From the NCBI RefSeq assembly GCF_028687635.1, contig NZ_JAQTZS010000008.1, forward strand, positions 46,152 to 110,151: a DNA stretch of 64,000 bases, read 5' to 3'. Positions 56,999-64,000 of this stretch are shown here, one piece after another. Below the pieces are notes generated by a model that saw only the letters and a program-made list of their open reading frames with translations, did not search any database and had not been told where the DNA came from. How positions within the stretch are numbered: the first letter of the stretch is position 1; every line of letters starts with the position of its first letter. Origin of the DNA: Malikia sp. (lineage in GTDB: Bacteria; Pseudomonadota; Gammaproteobacteria; Burkholderiales; Burkholderiaceae_C). The position numbers were made by a program, and so were the translations under genes.

Positions 56999-57982
56999 AT
57001 GTCGAGCAATCCCGTCGTTCACCAGGCCCAAGACGCCGAGAACTACAACGCCAGCGCCAAGCAAAAGAGCCACGCCAAGACCGCGCGCATTCCGATCAAG
57101 ATCGTGCCGGTGGAGGAAACGCTCAGGAAACCGGACTGGATCCGCGTCAAGGCCGGCAGCCCGAGCACCCGCTTCTACGAGATCAAGGACATCCTGCGCC
57201 AGAACAAGCTGGTGACGGTGTGCGAGGAAGCCTCCTGCCCCAACATCGGCGAATGCTTCGGCAAGGGCACGGCGACCTTCATGATCATGGGCGACAAGTG
57301 CACGCGGCGCTGCCCCTTCTGCGACGTCGGCCACGGCCGCCCGGATCCGCTGGACGCCGACGAGCCCGGGAACCTGGCCAAGACGATCGCGGCCATGAAG
57401 CTCAACTATGTCGTGATCACCAGCGTGGACCGCGACGACCTGCGCGACGGCGGCGCCGGCCACTATGTCGCCTGCATCCAGCAGACGCGCGCGCTCTCGC
57501 CCAGGACCCAGATCGAGGTGCTGGTGCCCGACTTCCGCGGCCGGCTGGACAAGGCGCTCGACATCCTGGCCGAGGGCCCGCCGGACGTGATGAACCACAA
57601 CATGGAGACGGTGCCGCGCCTCTACAAGGAAGCGCGCCCCGGCGCCGACTACGCGCACTCGCTCAAGCTGCTGAGGGACTTCAAGGCCCGCTTCCCGAAC
57701 ATCCCGACCAAGAGCGGCCTGATGGTCGGCCTGGGCGAGACCGACGAGGAAATCCTCGAGGTCATGCGCGACATGCGCGCGCACGACATCGACATGCTGA
57801 CCATCGGCCAGTATCTGGCGCCGAGCGGCCACCACCTGCCGGTGCGCCGCTACGTGCACCCCGACACCTTCAAGATGTTCGAGCAGAAGGCCTACGAGAT
57901 GGGCTTCTCGCACGCGGCGGTGGGTGCCATGGTGCGCTCCAGCTACCACGCCGACCAGCAGGCACAAGCCGCCGGCGTCTGA
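56999..57982 (+). CDS. lipA: Lipoyl synthase
   Basis: 327-residue radical-SAM enzyme inserting two sulphurs into octanoyl groups. It has the auxiliary 4Fe-4S Cys set ([14 protein letters not shown]), the radical-SAM CxxxCxxC (CTRRCPFCD), and the C-terminal RSSYHADQQ that supplies the Ser ligand. ATG at 56999 has only a weak ribosome site but matches the family N-terminus. Together with lipB it provides the lipoate needed by dehydrogenases. Confidence 0.97.
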   Translation: MSSNPVVHQAQDAENYNASAKQKSHAKTARIPIKIVPVEETLRKPDWIRVKAGSPSTRFYEIKDILRQNKLVTVCEEASCPNIGECFGKGTATFMIMGDKCTRRCPFCDVGHGRPDPLDADEPGNLAKTIAAMKLNYVVITSVDRDDLRDGGAGHYVACIQQTRALSPRTQIEVLVPDFRGRLDKALDILAEGPPDVMNHNMETVPRLYKEARPGADYAHSLKLLRDFKARFPNIPTKSGLMVGLGETDEEILEVMRDMRAHDIDMLTIGQYLAPSGHHLPVRRYVHPDTFKMFEQKAYEMGFSHAAVGAMVRSSYHADQQAQAAGV

Positions 57983-57990
57983 CGCCGGGA

Positions 57991-59898
57991 TCAGCGGCCG
58001 CCAGGCTGGCGGCTCTTGCCGGCGTCGGATGTGACGGGAGTCTTGACGGGGTCGCTGTCCTTGGGCTGGGTCGCCTGGTAGCCCGCCGGAATGATCCTCA
58101 TCTCGATCCGGCGGTTCTTGGCGCGACCTTCGGCCGTTGAGTTGCTGACGAGCGGCGTGGACTTGCCGCGACCCTCGGCACTCACCTTGCCTGCGGATAT
58201 CCCCTGGTTGACGAGGTAGGTCTTGACGGCGTTGGCGCGCCGCTCCGACAATTTCTGGTTGTAGGCATCGGTGCCGATCGAATCGGTATGACCGATCACG
58301 ATGATGATCTCGATGTCCAGGCCCTTGATCTGGCCGATCATGTTGTTGAGTTGCGACTGACCTGCCGGCTTGAGGACGGCCTTGTCGAAATCGAACAGCG
58401 CATCCGCCAGAAAGGTCACACGGGTCGGAGCCGTGCGGGAGATCTGCGCCGGCTGCGAAACGGGCTGGGAACGCGACTCCGCGATCTTTTTTTCCAACTG
58501 AACGGTCTCGGGCGCCTCCAAGGGGCAAAGCTCCTCAAGCGGCAGCTGCGGGTGGCGGTCCTGGCCGGCGTCCTGCAGGCTGGGCTGGCCGGGGCGCCCG
58601 ATGCCGAGCGCCGCGGTCAGCTTGCCCATGCCGGACAAGGTGCGTGCTTGCGCGATGATCTGGTCATAGCGCGCGTTGATATGGGCGCGGTTGGCCTCGA
58701 ACAGCTCATTTTGCGTGTCGAGCAGGTCGAGCAAGCTGCGCTGACCGATCTCGAACTGCTGGCGGTAGGCCTGCAGCGCTTTTTCGGTCGAGAGCCGATG
58801 CGTGTCGAGGTAGCCGAGCTGCTCCTTGAGCTTGACCATGTCCTGGTAGGCGATGGACAGGGTCTGTCGCACGTCGCGGCAGGCCTTTTCCTGCAGGTCG
58901 CGGGCCTGGAACTGGTATTCGACCGCCCGCTTTTCGCGCGCCTGGTCATAACCGCCGCGGTAGAGGTTGTAGTTCAGCAGGACCTCGGCCACCTGGTCGC
59001 GCTGCCGGCCAGCCACGCTGTCCGTGCTACGGCCCCAGCTCTCGCGGATGCGGAAGTCCACCCGGGGCCAGTAGGCCGACTGGCGGGACTCGACCTGAGC
59101 GCGGCTGGCGCGCACGTTCTCGTAGGCGGCGTTGATGGTCGGACTGCTCGGCAGGCCCCGCTGCAGCGCATCGATCGCGGAAGTAGGAAGGCCCTGCAGC
59201 TTGAGTCCATCGGGCAGGCGGGCGATCTTGAGCAAGGGCTTCTCACCCATGATGCGGAGGTAACGCGCGCTGACGTCATGCAGATTGGATTGCTCGGTCA
59301 GCAGGTTGGACTCGGCCAGCGCGATCCGCCCGTTGGCCTGCTCGAGGTCAACCCGCCGGCCGACGCCAGCAGAGGCCTTCTGCCAAATCTGCAAGGCGGT
59401 GCTCTTGTGCTCGAGATAGTTGCTGCGCGCTTCCTCGACCAGTTCGGTATGGCGCGCGACGTCAGCGTAGGCGCGGAGCGCCTCCAGGCTGATGTTCTCC
59501 GAGGTCTCGATCAGTTCGTAGTAGCGCACCAGCTTGGCGTAGCCCAGACGCTTGAGCTCGCTGCGGGTGTACATGCCATCGAACAGCATCTGCGTCAGTC
59601 TCAACTCGCCGCCGGCGCGCGTGTAGTCGGTCTCGCTGCCGGCCGAGGAGGCATCCTTGCGCTCAAGGCCCACGCCCAGCGTCATGTCGACCTGGGGCTT
59701 GTAGCCGGCGGTGCCTGCCTCGCGATCGGCCCCCGCTCCATTGAACTCACGCCAACGCGCCTGCACCTCGGGATTGCTGACGACGGCCTTCTGCGCCGCC
59801 GCCACCAACAGGGTCGGCAAGGCCTGCGCCAGGACAGCGCTACCTGTCAGGGCCAGAACCGCGCCGGCCCCGGCATTCAAAATCAGACGTTGCTTCAT
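57991..59898 (-). CDS. TolC-family outer-membrane protein fused to an OmpA domain
   Basis: 635-residue protein in two parts. After a signal peptide (MKQRLILNAGAGAVLALTGS, cleavage near AQA) comes a TolC-type outer-membrane efflux channel of about 450 residues: two long-coil repeats such as NVRASRAQVESRQSAYWPRV and YRQQFEIGQRSLLDLLDTQNEL. After a Pro/Gln-rich linker it has an OmpA-type peptidoglycan-binding domain (FDFDKAVLKPAGQSQL, GHTDSIGTDAYNQKLSERRA). ATG at 59898 is used because the upstream frame lacks family similarity. It is followed upstream on the same strand by a giant type I-secreted adhesin, for which it is probably the outer-membrane exit. Confidence 0.9.
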   Translation of the reverse strand: MKQRLILNAGAGAVLALTGSAVLAQALPTLLVAAAQKAVVSNPEVQARWREFNGAGADREAGTAGYKPQVDMTLGVGLERKDASSAGSETDYTRAGGELRLTQMLFDGMYTRSELKRLGYAKLVRYYELIETSENISLEALRAYADVARHTELVEEARSNYLEHKSTALQIWQKASAGVGRRVDLEQANGRIALAESNLLTEQSNLHDVSARYLRIMGEKPLLKIARLPDGLKLQGLPTSAIDALQRGLPSSPTINAAYENVRASRAQVESRQSAYWPRVDFRIRESWGRSTDSVAGRQRDQVAEVLLNYNLYRGGYDQAREKRAVEYQFQARDLQEKACRDVRQTLSIAYQDMVKLKEQLGYLDTHRLSTEKALQAYRQQFEIGQRSLLDLLDTQNELFEANRAHINARYDQIIAQARTLSGMGKLTAALGIGRPGQPSLQDAGQDRHPQLPLEELCPLEAPETVQLEKKIAESRSQPVSQPAQISRTAPTRVTFLADALFDFDKAVLKPAGQSQLNNMIGQIKGLDIEIIIVIGHTDSIGTDAYNQKLSERRANAVKTYLVNQGISAGKVSAEGRGKSTPLVSNSTAEGRAKNRRIEMRIIPAGYQATQPKDSDPVKTPVTSDAGKSRQPGGR

Positions 59899-60053
59899 AC
59901 ACCACCCTGTTATGACATGGCGCGCCACATCCCCGGCATGCCAAGCCTCCTCAAACGGCAGAACACTATAGCAGCACGCATATCTTTTCCATTTGACAAA
60001 CATGACGACGGAAAGCCCGCGGTCAAGGCGATCGGACTCTCGTGAACTTGCCA

Positions 60054-63000
60054 TCAGGGATCGAGCTTCAGATTGCCCTGCTCGACCAGCTTCTTGATGA
60101 GATCGGCATCGGTCGCGCCCGAGTAGCCCGACAGAACCAGGCCCAAGTCCGTCGTGCTGGAGAAATTATCGAACACGATCTTCTGCGTGACGCCTCCCGA
60201 GCCAGCCCCGTCGGGGTCAACGAGCAGGGCCAGCTTGCCGCCTTCGGTGCCGAAATTCAGGTAGGCGCCGAGGTTCCAATCCGCGCCCTCGGTCCCATGC
60301 TCTCCGGTCAGGAGGTCGCGCAGGTCCAGGGCGTCTTGCTCGGTGGGATCGAAGTCGACGACATGGTCGACGGCTGGAGTTGCAATCGTCGCCTGATCGC
60401 CCAGTTGCCACTTGAACACGTCGGCACCGAGATCACCGGTCAATGTGTCATTGCCCTGACCGCCAATCAGGATCTCATTGCTGCTGGAGCCTGTCAGGCT
60501 GTTGTCGGTAGCATCACCGAGCAACACATGCAAGTCGATGGGCAGGGTCGAGCTCGCAAGGTCAGAGTCGTTGTCGATCAACGTGTAGCCGACATCGACA
60601 CCAACATTCCCGGAGCTATTGAACGAGAGATCGTAACGGCCGTCGTCCATGTCAACGGCGAACTGCCCCTCCCCCGCGGCGAAGTTCACCACCAAGCGGT
60701 GATCCGTGGTGAAGGAGACACTTTGGCGGTCCACGCCTCCGGTGAAATCAATGGTGTTCGTGCTGGTGTTCCAGGTATAGGTCGTGCCCTCCAGGACAAT
60801 CGAGTGGACATGGCCACCGTCGGTCCCGAACCCGTTGCCGTTGACGAGCGACAGGTATCCGCTCGTATCGACTGCTTGCCCGCTGGCGAAGGAGTTGGCC
60901 ACGGGACCGTCATCGTCGAAAGTCAAGAACGATGAGCTCGTGGTGATGAGCGCGGTCTCAAGGGTAATCGGGCTGGCATCGCCATCGGCATCCTTGCGCA
61001 CGACTCGATACGTCAGCCACACCTCATCACCATTTGTCGTCAACAAAGGGGAAGATTCGTCGTGCAAAGTGGTATCGCCGTGACGGATCGCCTCGTACAA
61101 GGTGGTGCGCAGCTGATGGACCGGATCACCGCTCGAAGCGGTGTTCACGATCTCGATCTTGAACACCGGGCTGCCTCCATCAGCGTCACGGCCGACGATG
61201 ACGCCTCCTTCCAGGAAAAGCGTGATCTGGCCGCCCGCCGTGGACGACAGATTGGTCGCCAGGCCATCGGCGGTAAAGCCTGTAAAGCTCGGCTGGTAAG
61301 TGGTGCTGCCAGGCCCGTCCGAGCCATAGGAGCCCGACAAGCTAAACAGACTGGCAAACCCTCCGCTGATCTGGGTTTCGACGCGCGCCAGCCAGCCACT
61401 GCCGTCATCGGTATTACCGGGGTACATTGACACCTCGGCAGGGGCATAGCGGTCGACGCCAACGGTCTCATCCAAGTTGACCTGCGGCATGAAGGCATTC
61501 TTGTCGTCCCCAGTCGAGAAAGGGCGGTCGTCCACGATATTGAAGGCCCCCCTCAGGTCCAGGTTGTGCGTCGCCGAGTCGCCGTCCGCATCGGTCGCCG
61601 TGGCGCGCAGCACCAGGGCGCCTGCCGCCGTGGTGAGCGTGGAGGTGTCGTTGCCCGTTCCGCTGTGGTAGATGGCTGCCTTCTGCTCAAACTTCACCTC
61701 ACCGGTCAAGTTGTCGAACGTGATGGTGAAGTAGCTGGTGCCGCCAACGCTGCCTGTGACCACGTTACCCGCTTGGTTGAGCAAGATCTGGCTGCCCCGT
61801 GCGCCACCCACGCCCAGGGCGTACAGCCCGGAGCCGACATTGCTGCCGTTGAGCGCCAGGGCGTAAGCCGTCGTACCCGCAACGTCGGCACCATAGCTGA
61901 TGGACGAGCTGAAGTTGTCCACTAAATTGGCCGTGGCAATGTTGGGCAGATTCGCTTCGTTCACCGTCAGGCTATCGGCATTCAGCACGTTGGTGATGCT
62001 CGGGCCGTCGTCCTTGAAGCTGATGGCGTGGCCCAGATTGATCGAGTTCGAGCCCGTGTTGGTGTCGCCATCCTTGTCCGTGATGGTGTCGGTGCGCGTC
62101 AGCGTGATCAGCTCATCCGCGCTCAGCGACCGGCCTTCGTCCGGATCGGTCGTCGGGTGCACGATGGCGCGCACCTGGTCCAGCGTCAGCGAGGCGCCGC
62201 TGTGGCTCACCCGGAACGCCACCGCGCCGGCCGCATCGGGCGTGTTCGTGGCGCTGCCCACGCGGCCCACCACGTCGTTGCCCGACAGGTACAGGTAGAT
62301 GTGATTGCCCGTGGCCATGTCCACCAGTCCACTGTCCACGCCCACGCTCTGGATGCCCAGCGCGAAGGTCGAGCTCACCGTGCCCGCGCCGTCAGCGCCG
62401 TACAGCGGCAGGTTGCCAAAGCTGCTGGCGAAGCTGACCGTGGCGTTGCTCGCCAGGTTCGTCTCGTCCACCACCAGCGAGGCCACCGCCGGCGCGCTCG
62501 CGCTGACCGTGATGCTCGGGCCATCGTCCTTGAAGCTGATGGCGTAGCCCAGATTGATCGAGTTCGAGCCCGTGTTGGTGTCGCCATCCTGGTCCGTGAT
62601 GGTGTCGGTGCGCGTCAGCGTGATCAGCTCATCCGCGCCCAGCGACCGGCCTTCGTTCGGATCGGTCGTCGGGTGCACGATGGCGCGCACCTGGTCCAGC
62701 GTCAGCGAGGCATCGCTGTGGCTCACCTGGAACGCCACCACGCCGGCCGCATCGGGCGTGTTCGTGGCGCTGCCCACGCGGCCCACCACGTCGTTGCCCG
62801 ACAGGTACAGGTAGATGTGATTGCCCGTGGCCATGTCCACCAGTCCACTGTCCACGCCCACGCTCTGGATGCCCAGCGCGAAGGTCGAGCTCACCACCGT
62901 GCCCGCGCCGTCAGCGCCGTACAGCGGCAGGTTGCCAAAGCTGCTGGCGAAGCTGACCGTGGCGTCGCTCGCCAGGTCCGTCTCGTCCACCACCAGCGAG

Positions 63001-64000
63001 GCCACCGCCGGCGCGCTCGCGCTGACCGTGATGCTCGGGCCGTCGTCCTCGACCGTGACAGTGAGCGTGCCCTCATCGACGGGATTCACACCATCCGAGA
63101 TTCTCACCGTCAGGCTCAGGCTGGCGGTATCCTCTCCAGCGGTCCCCAGATCCGCTATCGAGTGCCGAATAGGTCGCAGCAGTTCGACGCCATAGGGAAC
63201 AGTGACTCCGGAACTGCCGACGTCAATCGATCCATTGTTCAGCGTCACACGGATGACCGCTTCACCACTGGTGGCGTCAGAGCCGATCAGCACGGCATGG
63301 TTGGTGCCGTCATAAGCCCAGGAGAGGCTGGTTTCGCCCACCGTCGAGAGACCAGGATTGATCAGCTCGACCGTCAGGGGCGCGACACCGTTGCGAGTGA
63401 TGTCCAAGGTGCCCGCCGGATCCCTTGTGGCTAAATCCGTGCTGTCATTGCTCGGCAAGAGTTGCGAACCAGAAGCATCCGGGAGACCTCCGGGCAGGCC
63501 CTCTTCGGAGACATGGGATTGACCATCGCTTATGAGCGGGCTCACGTCGTTGTCTGTGATCGTGGTCGTCACCGTCGGCGTGCTCACCGTCGCCATGCCG
63601 CTGGCCAGCTGGAGCGTGAAGGCTTCGGGCCCCTCGACCAGCAGGTCCTCCAGCGTGGCCAGGCCGAAGCTCGCCAGCGTGGCGCCGGCGGCCAGGTCGG
63701 CCGCGCCCGCGGTGGCCGTCACGGTGATGACGCCGTTGGCGTCCGCCGCGCCGCTGACCAGGCTCACGCCCGCGCCCGCCACCAGGGCCGCCTGGAGCAG
63801 CGCCGTGAAGTCGATCCCCTCCGTCGCCTGGCCCGAGGCACTGTCGAGCGTGAAGGTCACGCTCTGGCCGGCGCCCAGTCCCGTCGCGCCCAGGGTGACC
63901 GCGTAGTCCGTGGTCGTGGCGCCCTCGGCCACCGTCGCCGGCCCCGTCAGCGTGAGCGACAACGGATCGTCGTCCTCGATCGTGGTCGTCACCGTCGGCG
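60054..64000 (-). CDS. Giant repeat adhesin with type I secretion signal (C-terminal part)
   Basis: The C-terminal 1,315 or so residues of a larger surface protein whose start lies beyond the window. From the N-terminal side: Calx-beta-like repeats ending in VTTTITDNDV, a VCBS-like domain (SLTVRISDGVNPVDEGTLTV), two near-identical 172-residue repeats opening DDGPSITVSASAP, further related but diverged repeats, then the C-terminal signal region with an RTX-type Ca2+-binding nonapeptide (GGQGNDTLTG) and the T1SS_VCA0849-type end (DVFKWQLGD, HVVDFDPTEQDALDLRDLL, IVFDNFSS). This matches LapA/BapA-type biofilm adhesins. It lies 155 bases upstream of the TolC-OmpA gene. Confidence 0.9.
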   Translation of the reverse strand, partial: PTVTTTIEDDDPLSLTLTGPATVAEGATTTDYAVTLGATGLGAGQSVTFTLDSASGQATEGIDFTALLQAALVAGAGVSLVSGAADANGVITVTATAGAADLAAGATLASFGLATLEDLLVEGPEAFTLQLASGMATVSTPTVTTTITDNDVSPLISDGQSHVSEEGLPGGLPDASGSQLLPSNDSTDLATRDPAGTLDITRNGVAPLTVELINPGLSTVGETSLSWAYDGTNHAVLIGSDATSGEAVIRVTLNNGSIDVGSSGVTVPYGVELLRPIRHSIADLGTAGEDTASLSLTVRISDGVNPVDEGTLTVTVEDDGPSITVSASAPAVASLVVDETDLASDATVSFASSFGNLPLYGADGAGTVVSSTFALGIQSVGVDSGLVDMATGNHIYLYLSGNDVVGRVGSATNTPDAAGVVAFQVSHSDASLTLDQVRAIVHPTTDPNEGRSLGADELITLTRTDTITDQDGDTNTGSNSINLGYAISFKDDGPSITVSASAPAVASLVVDETNLASNATVSFASSFGNLPLYGADGAGTVSSTFALGIQSVGVDSGLVDMATGNHIYLYLSGNDVVGRVGSATNTPDAAGAVAFRVSHSGASLTLDQVRAIVHPTTDPDEGRSLSADELITLTRTDTITDKDGDTNTGSNSINLGHAISFKDDGPSITNVLNADSLTVNEANLPNIATANLVDNFSSSISYGADVAGTTAYALALNGSNVGSGLYALGVGGARGSQILLNQAGNVVTGSVGGTSYFTITFDNLTGEVKFEQKAAIYHSGTGNDTSTLTTAAGALVLRATATDADGDSATHNLDLRGAFNIVDDRPFSTGDDKNAFMPQVNLDETVGVDRYAPAEVSMYPGNTDDGSGWLARVETQISGGFASLFSLSGSYGSDGPGSTTYQPSFTGFTADGLATNLSSTAGGQITLFLEGGVIVGRDADGGSPVFKIEIVNTASSGDPVHQLRTTLYEAIRHGDTTLHDESSPLLTTNGDEVWLTYRVVRKDADGDASPITLETALITTSSSFLTFDDDGPVANSFASGQAVDTSGYLSLVNGNGFGTDGGHVHSIVLEGTTYTWNTSTNTIDFTGGVDRQSVSFTTDHRLVVNFAAGEGQFAVDMDDGRYDLSFNSSGNVGVDVGYTLIDNDSDLASSTLPIDLHVLLGDATDNSLTGSSSNEILIGGQGNDTLTGDLGADVFKWQLGDQATIATPAVDHVVDFDPTEQDALDLRDLLTGEHGTEGADWNLGAYLNFGTEGGKLALLVDPDGAGSGGVTQKIVFDNFSSTTDLGLVLSGYSGATDADLIKKLVEQGNLKLDP
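61995..62510 (-). repeat. Adhesin repeat unit A (516 bp)
   Basis: One 172-codon unit of the adhesin beginning at GATGCTCGGGCC on the plus strand. It repeats with exact period into unit B. Confidence 0.85.
62511..63029 (-). repeat. Adhesin repeat unit B (519 bp)
   Basis: Same unit as A with one extra Val codon. I count ten residue differences in about 172, and the nucleotide sequence is almost identical, pointing to a recent duplication or ongoing homogenisation. Confidence 0.85.

Noticed and set aside
61995..63029. Direct repeats considered as a CRISPR-like or satellite array
   Set aside because: There are two long units of 516 and 519 bp, in frame, inside a protein-coding domain structure; there are no short repeats with unique spacers.
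62028..63434. 468-codon plus-strand frame across the adhesin repeats
   Set aside because: It only exists because the repeats lack stops on the opposite strand; its own translation repeats Arg/His/Val-rich text with no domain.

Overview
The window looks like a chromosomal segment of a high-GC betaproteobacterium of the order Burkholderiales. The evidence is the gene content and order: rpe/apaG next to a PF10136 'site-specific recombinase', thiL, nudix, pgpA and pncC in a row, an atpIBEFHAGDC operon followed by ybeD-lipB-lipA, and three chemoreceptors. A Leptothrix/Sphaerotilus/Rubrivivax-like genus is a guess; nothing here fixes the genus.

Layout. 1-15 kb holds housekeeping and sensory genes: a chemoreceptor, a LysR/azoreductase pair, a pirin, ssb, an MFS exporter, a chemoreceptor with a C-terminal Cache domain, rpe, apaG, the recombinase-family membrane protein, thiL, a nudix hydrolase, pgpA and pncC. 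15-17.4 kb is an envelope patch: one lipoprotein facing a three-gene operon with two FlgO-like proteins. 17.5-21.5 kb has a YecA/SEC-C protein, a Lon-like protease and a hemerythrin. 21.5-43 kb is a catabolic region encoding the whole route from benzoate to acetyl-CoA plus succinyl-CoA: BenABC and BenD make catechol, CatA, CatB and CatC make 3-oxoadipate enol-lactone, PcaD opens it, PcaIJ activates it and PcaF cleaves it. BenK and an orphan TTT-type binding protein supply transport. Two LysR regulators and one IclR regulator sit beside the units they probably control. 43-48.4 kb holds pepP, murU, several uncharacterised genes, tRNA-Arg and a cytochrome c. 48.4-55.8 kb is the F1Fo ATP synthase operon, then ybeD, lipB and lipA. 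58-64 kb holds a TolC-OmpA fusion followed by the 3' part of a giant type I-secreted adhesin that runs off the window.

Regulation and mobility. The benA and catA promoters share one architecture: an ATAC/ATGC-N7-GTAT dyad followed 21 nt later by the same 14-base block. A third ATAC-N7-GTAT dyad lies between benK and pcaD. This points to a single BenM/CatM-type regulator. catB has a different dyad and its own LysR gene, and pcaIJF has a GAACA-type array next to an IclR gene. An intrinsic terminator sits between benC and benD. Two IS200/IS605-type TnpB elements bracket the cat block. One encodes TnpB with all three RuvC acidic residues and carries a remnant of tnpA; the other is deleted and frameshifted. 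The first abuts a truncated hsdR.

No CRISPR array, rRNA, prophage or replication origin was seen. The best candidates for follow-up are the shared ben/cat promoter design, the benC/benD terminator, the TolC-OmpA/adhesin pair, the TnpB elements with their probable guide RNAs, and the Cache-tailed chemoreceptor.
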